Positions 15,888 to 23,993 of a DNA stretch of 64,000 nt are shown here, in pieces. Every line of letters begins with the position of its first letter. Within the stretch, counting starts at the first letter, position 1. The position numbers and the translations under genes were made by a program. Under the pieces are notes generated by a model. The model did no database searches. It was not told the DNA's origin and saw only the letters and a program-made list of their open reading frames with translations. Source of the DNA: Methylobacterium sp. B4 (lineage in GTDB: Bacteria; Pseudomonadota; Alphaproteobacteria; Rhizobiales; Beijerinckiaceae); contig NZ_QJJJ01000016.1 in assembly GCF_003201865.1 (NCBI RefSeq), forward strand, positions 1 through 64,000, written 5' to 3'.

Positions 15888-17342
15888 ATGAGCCGCGCCC
15901 TGATGATCCAGGGCACGGGCTCGGATGTCGGCAAGTCGCTGCTGGTGGCCGGTCTTGCCCGCGCCTTCACCCGGCGCGGGCTCACCGTGCGCCCGTTCAA
16001 GCCGCAGAACATGTCGAACAACGCCGCCGTGACGGCGGATGGCGGCGAGATCGGCCGCGCCCAGGCGCTCCAGGCCCGCGCCGCCCGCGTCGCGCCCTCC
16101 GTCCACATGAACCCGGTGCTCCTGAAGCCGCAGAGCGAGGTCGGCGCGCAGGTGGTGGTGCAGGGACGGATGATCGGCACCGCGAAGGCGCGGGAGTACC
16201 AGGCCTGGAAGCCGCGCCTGATGGAGGCCGTACTCGACAGCTTCGAGCGCCTGCGTGCGCAGGCCGACATCGTGCTCGTGGAGGGCGCGGGCTCGGCTGC
16301 CGAGGTGAACCTGCGCCGGGGCGACATCGCCAATATGGGCTTTGCCCGCGCGACCGGCACGCCGGTGGTGCTCGTCGGCGACATCGACCGCGGCGGCGTC
16401 ATCGCGAGCCTCGTCGGCACCCAGGCCGTGCTGGAGCCCGACGACGCGGCGATGATCCGCGGCTTCATCGTCAACCGCTTCCGCGGTGACCCGACGCTGT
16501 TCGCGGACGGCATGAGCGGCATCGCCGCCCGCACCGGCTGGACGCCCTTCGGCCTCGTGCCCTTCTTCCCCGAGGCCGGCCGCCTGCCCCCGGAGGACGC
16601 CCTCGCCCTCGACGCGCCGGACCGGCGGCGCGGGGGCGTGCCGCTGATCGCCGTCCTACGCTTCCCGCACATCGCCAATTTCGACGATCTCGACCCCCTG
16701 CGGCAGGAGCCCGGCGTCGCGGTCGTCTTCGTCGCCCCCGGCGAGCCGATCCCGGCGGAGGCCGACCTCATCGTCCTGCCGGGCTCCAAGACGACGATCG
16801 ACGATTGCGCGTTCCTCCAGGCGCAAGGCTGGGAGATCGACATCCGCGCCCATCTGCGCCGCGGGCGCCGGGTGCTCGGGCTGTGCGGCGGCTACCAGAT
16901 GCTCGGCCGCTCCATCGCCGACCCCGAGGGGATCGAGGGCGCGCCGCGCCGCCTGCCGGGGCTCGGGCTCCTCGATGTCGAGACGGTGATGACCGGCGAG
17001 AAACGCCTCGTCGCGGTCACCGGCACGACGCTGGCGGACGGCCTGCCCTTCTCGGGCTACGAGATGCATGTGGGCGACACGACCGGGCCCGACGCCGCCC
17101 GCCCGCTCCTGCGCTTCGCCGACGGCCGGGCGGATGGAGCGGTCTCCACCGACGGGCTCGTGGCCGGCACCTATGTCCACGGCCTGTTCGCGGACGACCG
17201 GCAGCGCGCCGCCTGGCTCGCCCGGCTCGGTGCCGATGCCGGCTCCGAGAGCTACGAGGCCGGAATCGAGGCGGTGCTCGACCGCTTCGCCGACCACCTC
17301 GAAACGCATCTCGATTGCGACGGACTGCTCGCCCTGCGCTGA
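15888..17342 (+). CDS. cobQ: Cobyric acid synthase CobQ
   Basis: A 484-residue glutamine amidotransferase. The N-terminal P-loop (GTGSDVGKS, 9-17) and FKPQNMSNN belong to the ATP-dependent amidation half. The C-terminal GATase domain has the nucleophile Cys333 (GLCGGYQML) and histidine in GTYVHGLF. It amidates four side chains of adenosyl-cobyrinate a,c-diamide to form cobyric acid. It starts 22 bases after cobK and is probably co-transcribed with it. The length is normal for the family. Confidence 0.96.
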   Translation: MSRALMIQGTGSDVGKSLLVAGLARAFTRRGLTVRPFKPQNMSNNAAVTADGGEIGRAQALQARAARVAPSVHMNPVLLKPQSEVGAQVVVQGRMIGTAKAREYQAWKPRLMEAVLDSFERLRAQADIVLVEGAGSAAEVNLRRGDIANMGFARATGTPVVLVGDIDRGGVIASLVGTQAVLEPDDAAMIRGFIVNRFRGDPTLFADGMSGIAARTGWTPFGLVPFFPEAGRLPPEDALALDAPDRRRGGVPLIAVLRFPHIANFDDLDPLRQEPGVAVVFVAPGEPIPAEADLIVLPGSKTTIDDCAFLQAQGWEIDIRAHLRRGRRVLGLCGGYQMLGRSIADPEGIEGAPRRLPGLGLLDVETVMTGEKRLVAVTGTTLADGLPFSGYEMHVGDTTGPDAARPLLRFADGRADGAVSTDGLVAGTYVHGLFADDRQRAAWLARLGADAGSESYEAGIEAVLDRFADHLETHLDCDGLLALR

Positions 17343-17354
17343 GCGCGGCTGCCG

Positions 17355-18437
17355 TCAAGGCTCGGAGATCAGCGCGGCGGGCACCCGGTAGCTGCGCGGG
17401 CTGCCGTTCCGGAGGCTGTCGAACAGCACCAGCACGCGGTCGCGGCCGAGCCCCGTCACCGCCTCGGCCTTGCCGCCGCGGTCCGGTCCGTCGAGCGCCT
17501 CCAACGCCCCGAGCGCCTGCGGTTCACCGCCCGTCGTCGGATCGAACAGGAAGAGCCGGTAGGCGACCCCCGTCTGCTCCTGGGCCGGACCGGTGAGCAG
17601 CAGGAGCCGCCCGTCCTCGAGCGCCGCCAGATCGCGGATGCCGGCACGCTCGCCGACCGGAACCGCAATCGTCCGCGTCCTCCCGCGATAGGCCTCGTAG
17701 CCCGGAGCGAACAGCGCCCCCAGCTCGGCTTCCACGAGGAAGGCCTTGCTGTCGATCGAGGGGGCCCGCAGGCCCGCGTAGAGCCGGTCCCCCACCACGG
17801 CGATGCCCTCGACGTTGAGGCCGTTGCCCTGCATCAGGCTCTTGAGAAAGAAGGCCTTCACCGTCTCGGAAGCGGCGAGGACGTCGCCGAGGCGGTAGCT
17901 GGTCTCGACCGCCGCGTTGCGTTTTCCCTCGGGCTTGCCGTGGGCATCGACGCGAAGGCGGGCGAGGATCAGCGACGAGGTCCTGAGCCGGTCCTTGTTG
18001 CGACCGCAGCTATGCGAGCCGACGACGTAGAAGTAGGGTGCGGCATAGGCAATGCCCTCGCCGTCGAACTCCTTGAACTCCGCCGCCTTCTCGGAAGGGC
18101 ATCGCAGATCGGTCGGCAGCGTCCCGAGGGTCGCCGGGTCCGGTTCCATGCCGATCAGGTCGATCGTCTTGCCGGGCTCGATGATCCCTCCGTCGATCGT
18201 CAGGAACTGGACGGCCCGGCTCTCGTCGTCGACGCTGAGACAGCGCCGCTTGCCCGCCTTCTCGGGGAGGCAGGCGATCCCGCTGACGTCGTTGGCCGCC
18301 TCTCCCTTCTTGCCCTTCAGGTCGTCGGTGAAGCGGAAGGACCCGCTCTCCGGTTTCAGGATCGTGTCGGCCGCCAGCGCGGGGATGGAAGCGCCGCCGA
18401 GGAACAGGGCGAGACAGACTCCGCTCGACACACGCAT
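17355..18437 (-). CDS. DUF3616 family periplasmic protein
   Basis: The 360-residue product has a signal peptide (cleavage after IPALA, about residue 22). A repeating beta-rich body follows: ANDVSGIACLPEKAG, CLSVDDESRAVQFL, EGIAYAAPYFYVVGSHS, LNVEGIAVVGDRLYAGLR and AGIRDLAALEDGRLLLLTG. This is the DUF3616 pattern, probably a beta-propeller. The function is unknown. It lies among cobalamin genes, on the same strand as and 48 bases downstream of cobD, so it may share the cobD transcript. No cobalamin-related motif is seen. A phytase-like or lactonase-like propeller is possible by fold only. Confidence 0.8.
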   Translation of the reverse strand: MRVSSGVCLALFLGGASIPALAADTILKPESGSFRFTDDLKGKKGEAANDVSGIACLPEKAGKRRCLSVDDESRAVQFLTIDGGIIEPGKTIDLIGMEPDPATLGTLPTDLRCPSEKAAEFKEFDGEGIAYAAPYFYVVGSHSCGRNKDRLRTSSLILARLRVDAHGKPEGKRNAAVETSYRLGDVLAASETVKAFFLKSLMQGNGLNVEGIAVVGDRLYAGLRAPSIDSKAFLVEAELGALFAPGYEAYRGRTRTIAVPVGERAGIRDLAALEDGRLLLLTGPAQEQTGVAYRLFLFDPTTGGEPQALGALEALDGPDRGGKAEAVTGLGRDRVLVLFDSLRNGSPRSYRVPAALISEP

Positions 18438-18485
18438 GGCCGCACTCTCCGCTGCCTTTCGAGGGCACCCGCGCAGGTGCCGGAC

Positions 18486-19484
18486 TCAAGAGAAATAGAG
18501 CCAGAAGCCGGTCCCGGCCGCCACCAGGGTGAATTGAAGGGCGCAGGCGGTTCGATAGAGCTTCAGGGCGCGCAGGATGTCGTCGGCGCTCGCCTCCGCC
18601 CGCCCGTCGCCCATCCAGGCATCCTCGACGCGGGTCTCGCCGTAGATGCGCGGGCCGGCGAGCCGCAGGCCCAGTGCCCCCGCCATCGCCGCCTCCGGCC
18701 AGCCGGCATTGGGCGAGCGGTGGTGCTGGGCATCGCGGCGGATGGCACGCCATGCCCCCGACGCGCTGCCATCCCGGCTCAGGAAGGCCGCAGCGACCAG
18801 CAGGAGCGCGGTCAGCCGCGAGGCCGGCAGGTTCACAAGGTCGTCCAACCGGGCTGACGCCCAGCCGAAGGCCTCGAAGCGCGGCGTGCGGTGGCCGACC
18901 ATGCTGTCGGCGGTGTTGATCGCCTTGTAGAGCGCCCCGCCAGTGAGCCCGCCCGCGCCGATCCAGAAGGCCGGCGCCACCACGCCATCGGAAAAGTTCT
19001 CGGCGAGGCTCTCGATCGCGGCCCGGCAGACGGCGGGCTCGTCGAGGCTTTCGGGGTTGCGCCCGACGATCATCGAGACGGCCTGCCGGCCCCCGGCCAG
19101 CCCCTCCGCCCGCAGCGCCTGTGCCACCCGCCGGACATGAAGGAAGAGGCTGCGCTGGGCGGGCAGGCTCGCGGCCAGCATCGCCAGCAGCAGCAGGCCG
19201 AACCCGTGCCCGGCGAGGCCGGCAAGCGCCGTCACGGCGAGCGAGCCGGCGGCCACCGCGGCGAGCAGCAAGATGAGCGCGACTACGCCGCCTCGCCGCC
19301 TCGCCGCCGCCTCGCCCCGGTTGAGGCGCCCCTCCAGGGCCGTGATGAGGCGGCCGATCCAGGTGACAGGATGGCCGAGCGCGCGATAGAGGCGGTCGGG
19401 ATAGCCGGCCACGGCCTCGATCAGCAGGGCCAGCGCCAGGATGCCGAGGGCGTCGGGCGGGTGGGTCAGGGCGGTCCAGGGCAT
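18486..19484 (-). CDS. cobD: Adenosylcobinamide-phosphate synthase CobD/CbiB
   Basis: A 332-residue membrane protein of the CbiB/CobD family: HPVTWIGRLI near the N-terminus, RNPESLDEPAVCRAAIESLAEN-like core (split by me at residues 141-162), FSDGVVAPAFW, and YKAINTADSMVGHR. It attaches aminopropanol phosphate to cobyric acid in the inner membrane. Its ATG lies only 17 bases from the ATG of divergent cobC, so its promoter must reach into cobC coding sequence. Confidence 0.95.
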   Translation of the reverse strand: MPWTALTHPPDALGILALALLIEAVAGYPDRLYRALGHPVTWIGRLITALEGRLNRGEAAARRRGGVVALILLLAAVAAGSLAVTALAGLAGHGFGLLLLAMLAASLPAQRSLFLHVRRVAQALRAEGLAGGRQAVSMIVGRNPESLDEPAVCRAAIESLAENFSDGVVAPAFWIGAGGLTGGALYKAINTADSMVGHRTPRFEAFGWASARLDDLVNLPASRLTALLLVAAAFLSRDGSASGAWRAIRRDAQHHRSPNAGWPEAAMAGALGLRLAGPRIYGETRVEDAWMGDGRAEASADDILRALKLYRTACALQFTLVAAGTGFWLYFS

Positions 19485-19501
19485 CGTCGGTGCGGGGCGG
19501 G

Positions 19502-20500
19502 ATGGAAGGGCGCGGCGTGCGGGCGGACGGTTCGGAGGACGCGATCCCGCATGGCGGCGATCTCGACGCGGCCCGCCGGCTGTTTCCCGACGCGCCCGAG
19601 CCGTGGATCGACCTCTCGACCGGCATCAACCCCGTGCCCTATCCGTTGCCGGCCTTCGAGGCCAGCGCCCTGCAGCGCCTGCCCTCCCCCGCCGACCTCG
19701 CCCGGCTCAAGGCGGCGGCCGCGGCGGCCTACGGCGCGCCGGGGCCGGACCATGTCGCCGCCGCGCCCGGCACGCAGATCCTCATCGAGACCCTGCCGCG
19801 GCTGCTGGAGCGCGCGCGAGTGGCGGTGGTCGGGCCGACCTATGCCGAGCACGCCGCCGCCTGGGCCCGCTCCGGTCACGCCGTGCGGCTCGTGGCCGAG
19901 CCGGCGCAGGCCGAGGGCGCCGATGTCGTGGTCGCGGTGAGCCCCAACAATCCGGACGGACGGATCTTTTCGCTCAAGGCGCTGATGCGCGCGGCCGGCG
20001 ACGGCGGGCTCGTCGTGCTCGATCAGGCCTTCGCCGATCTCGAGCCCGTGGAGGCCGTGGCGCCCGGTCCCGGCCTCGTCGTCCTGCGATCCTTCGGCAA
20101 GACCTACGGCCTTGCCGGCCTGCGCCTCGGCTTCGCGCTGGCCGAGCCGGAACTGGCGCGGCGCATCGAGGCCGCGCTCGGTCCCTGGGCGGTCTCGGGA
20201 CCCGCCATCGCCGCCGGCTGCGCCGCGCTGCCGGACACGGCGTGGCTTCGCGCGGCGGCCGGCACGCGGGCGCAGGATGCGGCACGGCTCGACCGGATGA
20301 TCGGGCGGGCCGGCGGACGGATCGTCGGCGGCACGAGCCTGTTCCGCACCGCCGATTTCGACGACGCGCCGGGCCTGTTCCGCCGCCTCGGCGAGGCCGG
20401 GATCTACGTCCGCCGCTTCCCCGAGAGCCCCGAGCAACTGCGCTTCGGCTTGCCGCCTGACAAGACGGCGTGGTGCCGCCTGTCGCGAGTGCTGCGGTAG
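19502..20500 (+). CDS. cobC: Threonine-phosphate decarboxylase CobC (PLP enzyme)
   Basis: A 332-residue class-I aminotransferase-fold enzyme beginning HGGDLDAARRLFP after a 16-residue leader. It has IDLSTGINPVPYP (substrate loop), SPNNPDG, and the PLP lysine K200 in SFGKTYGLAGLRLG. It decarboxylates threonine phosphate to give aminopropanol phosphate, the substrate for CobD next door. Possible starts are GTG 19490, ATG 19502 and GTG 19517. ATG is reported. All leave almost no space from the divergent cobD start. Confidence 0.92.
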   Translation: MEGRGVRADGSEDAIPHGGDLDAARRLFPDAPEPWIDLSTGINPVPYPLPAFEASALQRLPSPADLARLKAAAAAAYGAPGPDHVAAAPGTQILIETLPRLLERARVAVVGPTYAEHAAAWARSGHAVRLVAEPAQAEGADVVVAVSPNNPDGRIFSLKALMRAAGDGGLVVLDQAFADLEPVEAVAPGPGLVVLRSFGKTYGLAGLRLGFALAEPELARRIEAALGPWAVSGPAIAAGCAALPDTAWLRAAAGTRAQDAARLDRMIGRAGGRIVGGTSLFRTADFDDAPGLFRRLGEAGIYVRRFPESPEQLRFGLPPDKTAWCRLSRVLR

Positions 20501-20507
20501 GCGGTGC

Positions 20508-21674
20508 TCAAGCCGGCTTGGCCCGGCCGCCGAGCCAGGACACGGCGAGCGCGGCGAGCGCGAAGGCGCCGCCGACGATGCAGACGCCGAGCCAGCCGGC
20601 CAGCTGGAAGGCGCGCGAGCCGAGGAAGGCGCCCGCCGCCCCACCGATGAAGACCGCGGTGAAGAGGACGGTGTTGATACGCCCCCGCGCGCCGGGAACG
20701 AGCGCGTAGGCCCGGGTCTGGTTGGCGATCAGCGCGCCGTTGATGCCGATGTCGAGGAGCAGCACGCCGGCCGCGATGGCGAGGAGCGAGCCCTCCCCCG
20801 CGAGTGCCAGCACCGCGAAGGCCGCGGCCACCAGGACGCTGCCCGCGATCACCACGGGCCGTGCCCCGCGTCGGTCGCTGTAGCGCCCGGAATAGGGGGC
20901 GATCAGCGCGCCCGCCACGCCGATCACGCCGAACAGGCCCGCCCCGGCCGAGGTCAGGTCGAAGGGTGGCGCCTCGACGAGAAGCGCGAGCGTCGCCCAG
21001 AACGCGTTGAAGCTCGCAAACAGCAGCGCCTGGGACAGGCTGGCATTGCGCAGGATCGGCTGGCTGCGCACGAGATGGAGCAGCGAGAGCATCAACGCCC
21101 GGTAGCGCAGGCGTTGCTTGGCGGCCGTTCGCGGCAGGGTGCGCAGGGCCACCAGCGCCATGGCGAGCGCGAGGCCCGCGGCGGCGAAGAAGACCGCGCG
21201 CCAGCCCAGATGCGCGCCCATGAAACCGCTCGCAGTGCGCGCGAGCAGGATGCCGGAGAGAAGCCCGGTCATCACCCCGCCGACGATCCGCCCGCGGCTG
21301 GCATCGGGGGCGAGTTCGGCCGCGAACGGCACCGCCTGCTGCGCGGCGCAGGCCAGCACCCCGATGACGAGGCTCGCCGCCGTGAGGACAGCGAGGTTCG
21401 GGCTCAAAGCCGCCGCGACCAGGGCGGCGGTGAGCCCAAGCAATTGCCAGACGATCAGGTCGCGCCGCGGCAGGGCGTCACCTAGCGGCACGAGGAACAG
21501 GATGCCGAGTCCGTAGCCGACGAGGCTCGCCGTCGGCACGGCCAGGGCGGCATGCTCGCCGAACTCGGTGACGAGCACCGCGAGCAGCGGCTGATTGTAA
21601 TAGATGTTGGCCACCGCCCCGCCGGCGATCAGGGTCAGCCCGATTCGGGTCAGGGGCGCGATGTCGCGGCTCAT
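20508..21674 (-). CDS. Major facilitator superfamily transporter (388 aa)
   Basis: Twelve hydrophobic segments are visible. The N-terminal NIYYNQPLLAVL motif is characteristic of a subgroup of small-molecule exporters. The loop motif between helices 2 and 3 reads VPLGDALPRRDL and the second-half motif reads YSGRYSDRRGARP. The substrate cannot be told from the sequence. It converges on cobC, with 7 bases between the stops. Confidence 0.85.
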   Translation of the reverse strand: MSRDIAPLTRIGLTLIAGGAVANIYYNQPLLAVLVTEFGEHAALAVPTASLVGYGLGILFLVPLGDALPRRDLIVWQLLGLTAALVAAALSPNLAVLTAASLVIGVLACAAQQAVPFAAELAPDASRGRIVGGVMTGLLSGILLARTASGFMGAHLGWRAVFFAAAGLALAMALVALRTLPRTAAKQRLRYRALMLSLLHLVRSQPILRNASLSQALLFASFNAFWATLALLVEAPPFDLTSAGAGLFGVIGVAGALIAPYSGRYSDRRGARPVVIAGSVLVAAAFAVLALAGEGSLLAIAAGVLLLDIGINGALIANQTRAYALVPGARGRINTVLFTAVFIGGAAGAFLGSRAFQLAGWLGVCIVGGAFALAALAVSWLGGRAKPA

Positions 21675-21996
21675 CGGGAGTCTCCCCGCTCGGGGCAGGA
21701 GCGCGGGGAGCGGGCAGGTGTCGGCGTCGTGAGCATGGCCCGCCCCTTACGGCAGGCTTGCGCCGGAGTGCCAGCCCCGGGCGCTCCACCCGGTCCGGAC
21801 GGTCGCGCGGCAGACTGTCCCCCTCCGTTCAGGAAGCGCGCGGTAGCATGCGGTCCGTGACGTCCTATATGAGAAGAAGCCCGCGGAAAGTCTCTGCGTT
21901 CGCAGCGGCTTGACCGAGCAGGCTGTTGCCCGTGGGCGCCGGATGGCGCACATCTCTCAGGAGAACCGGACAACCGCTTCAGCGAAGGAGTTGTGT
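21675..21996. other. Intergenic region upstream of the MFS gene
   Basis: No gene is supported. An imperfect GC-rich hairpin (CTCCCCGCTC with GAGCGCGGGGAG, about 21672-21700) sits at the MFS start codon. The rest is divergent promoter space for the MFS gene and the small gene at 21997. Confidence 0.4.
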
Positions 21997-22200
21997 ATGC
22001 CGAACTACCGCGTCCAATTCGCGAAGCAGATCCTCGGAGTGCCCTTCACGGTCGGCTGCGTCGAGATCGCGCGGGCGCGCGATCCGGAGCGGGCCCTGCG
22101 TGCGGCCGAGATTCGTTTCGCCCGTTCACACGGCGTGATGGATTGGCGTGAGCGGGCCGACACGGCTGCCCTCGCCGATGCCGGGGCGGTGGACGGCTGA
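21997..22200 (+). CDS. Small conserved hypothetical protein (67 aa)
   Basis: The ATG at 21997 has AAGGAG six bases upstream, an excellent ribosome site, and is chosen over an upstream in-frame start. The product (MPNYRVQFAKQILGVPFTV, then ARARDPERALRAAEIRFAR) is a short alpha/beta protein with no export signal. Its strong translation signal and coherent sequence support a real gene. No named family is recognised. Confidence 0.65.
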   Translation: MPNYRVQFAKQILGVPFTVGCVEIARARDPERALRAAEIRFARSHGVMDWRERADTAALADAGAVDG

Positions 22201-22221
22201 GCCCGCCTGTCCGGCCGAGGC

Positions 22222-22887
22222 TCAGAGTTTGGCCGGACAGACCTGACCGCCGGGAAACACGATCTCCCGCTCGGAGCTTTCCCCCTCGACCCCTCCCCGG
22301 GCCGGCCATGTCAGGCTCTCGTTCCAGGAGAACGAGAGGTCGAGCGGACCGAGGAAACGCGTCAGAAAGGCTTCGAACAGTGGCTGATAGTCCATCGAGA
22401 CTTCGGCCGAGATGTAGCGAGCGCCGGCCCGGCCGTAGATCGAGGGAATGGCGAGCTTCTTCGAGGCGTCCTTCCGCTGTGCGGCGCTCTGGGCAGGCCA
22501 GCTCGAGCAGATGAAGGGCGTCAGCTGCCCCTTGTCGCTATAGACGCCGATGGCGGCGAGCTTCATCGTCGCCCCGGAGGCCGGGAACGGCGCCAGGACC
22601 GGCTCGGCCGCCCCCGTGATCTGGCCCATCAGCGATGCCGAGATCGGATTCATCCCATCCCCTTGCGAGGTCAGCTCGGCGAGCGTGCGGGTGAGCGCGG
22701 AGACCTTGTTGCGGTTGTCGATGGCGTTCACGTACTCGGCCGCCCCGACGATCAGGATGAACAGAAGCGGCACCAGCACGGCGAACTCGATCGTCACGGC
22801 GCCGGATTCGTCCGCGATGCGGGGACGTGCGGCGCGGCCGGCGCCCCATCCGCGGAGACGATGCAGCGAGTCGCGCAGCCTCAGCAC
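22222..22887 (-). CDS. TadE/TadG-like pilus assembly protein (221 aa)
   Basis: After a basic N-terminus comes the TadE-like segment DESGAVTIEFAVLVPLLFIL, a prepilin-like transmembrane helix with the invariant Glu, followed by a long extracytoplasmic region with two cysteines (FICSSW and the C-terminal QVCPAKL). The GTG at 22887 overlaps the stop of the upstream gene (GTGCTGA), and a purine-rich GGGAGCGGGGAA precedes it. The two genes form a coupled pair. TadE-type proteins are minor pseudopilins of tight-adherence pili. No tad motor genes are nearby. Confidence 0.75.
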   Translation of the reverse strand: MLRLRDSLHRLRGWGAGRAARPRIADESGAVTIEFAVLVPLLFILIVGAAEYVNAIDNRNKVSALTRTLAELTSQGDGMNPISASLMGQITGAAEPVLAPFPASGATMKLAAIGVYSDKGQLTPFICSSWPAQSAAQRKDASKKLAIPSIYGRAGARYISAEVSMDYQPLFEAFLTRFLGPLDLSFSWNESLTWPARGGVEGESSEREIVFPGGQVCPAKL

Positions 22888-23522
22888 TTCCCCGCTCCCG
22901 TGACCGGATAGGGTTCGACGCGGATCACGGTGGCCGCCTGCACCAGCGCGGCGTTGCCCGCGAACCCGGACAATCCGAGCTTGAACATGGGAACGAGGAG
23001 CGGCAGCCGGACAGCTGCCCGGATCACCGCGATGCTTGTGGGCCCCGGGCAGGAATAGCTCGTTCCGAACGTGTCCGACCACGTGCCGGTCTTGGCATCG
23101 ACCACCGGCCCCGAACCGCCGCTGCCGGAGATCCTCACGTCCACCTTCATGTCGTTGCAGGTGTAGAACAGGGCCGGCGCGTCGGAATTGCCGCACATCA
23201 CCGCACGCAGGTTGCTGGTGATCGTCGCGGCGTTGGCCGTGCTGCTGGTTCCCCTTTGGAAGCTTCCGGTCATCAGGGCGCGCGCGCCGACCTGAAGGGC
23301 ATTGTCGAGGTTCTGCCGGGCCATATAGACGATCGCGTACTGGAACAGCACCATCATCAGGATGAGCATCAGCGTTCCGAAGAAGGCGAACTCGATGGCC
23401 GAGGCGCCGCTGTCGTCCCCGAGGAAGCGGCGCAGGGCCTCGCGTCGGCGCGGGACTCTGAGGCCCGCTTCCGCTTGCCCGCTCCGGCGATCCGTTCCGG
23501 CGAGGCCGGGCAACCGGATCAT
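22881..23522 (-). CDS. TadE/TadF-like pilus assembly protein (213 aa)
   Basis: The hydrophobic helix GASAIEFAFFGTLMLILMM with the invariant Glu after an Asp-Ser-Gly is the TadE-like domain. It is followed by YMARQNLDNALQVGARALMTG and a Ser/Thr-rich extracytoplasmic region with conserved cysteines. It is probably processed by a prepilin peptidase and incorporated in Flp-type pili. The start is uncertain. ATG 23522 has GGAAAG 10 bases upstream, and a GTG at 23549 is also in frame. It is the first gene of a two-gene unit. Confidence 0.72.
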   Translation of the reverse strand: MIRLPGLAGTDRRSGQAEAGLRVPRRREALRRFLGDDSGASAIEFAFFGTLMLILMMVLFQYAIVYMARQNLDNALQVGARALMTGSFQRGTSSTANAATITSNLRAVMCGNSDAPALFYTCNDMKVDVRISGSGGSGPVVDAKTGTWSDTFGTSYSCPGPTSIAVIRAAVRLPLLVPMFKLGLSGFAGNAALVQAATVIRVEPYPVTGAGKC

Positions 23523-23993
23523 CGGACGGATTCTTTCCACTGAAAGCACGGACCGAGGCCGAGCGAGCGCGACATCGGCCGCGTCATCCTCCCGCCGATC
23601 CGGTCGTGAGCCGGCCGACGCAAGAAGCGACGAGGCAACGGCGGAAGCTCAACCGCCGGAAGGAGCGCATCTCGGCCCAGAACGATCATTTGTAATAGAG
23701 GCAACCGTGGACTGCGAACGTATTGAATATGTACTTCGGCTCGTTGATGAACCTTTAAGCTGATCTGATCGAATCACCATCTCTTCGGTCGGTGAACATT
23801 TCTTCGGCTTGCCCGCGGGAATTCTGCGGGGGCGGGGCGTGACGGTATCGCCACCCCTCGCGCGATATGGTGGAGCAAGGGCAGGGCCGGCGGCGATGCG
23901 GCTGGCGCGCGGACAGCGCACGCCTTAGGTTTCCGGCGATATCGCGCCCATCTCCCGGGGCGGCGGTCAGGCGGTTCCGGAGGCTTGCCGGTC
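23523..23993. other. Divergent intergenic region (TadE pair / malonyl-CoA decarboxylase)
   Basis: No gene is supported in these 471 bases. The central 23690-23790 part is AT-richer and probably carries promoters for both sides. An 18-codon GTG frame at 23707-23763 was considered and not accepted. Confidence 0.4.

Noticed and set aside
14940..15890. Cobalamin riboswitch upstream of cobK or cobQ
   Set aside because: The gaps are 58 and 22 bases, too short, and no B12-box sequence is seen.
23707..23763. 18-codon GTG frame in the AT-richer gap
   Set aside because: Ribosome site is weak and the peptide is short with no conservation evidence.
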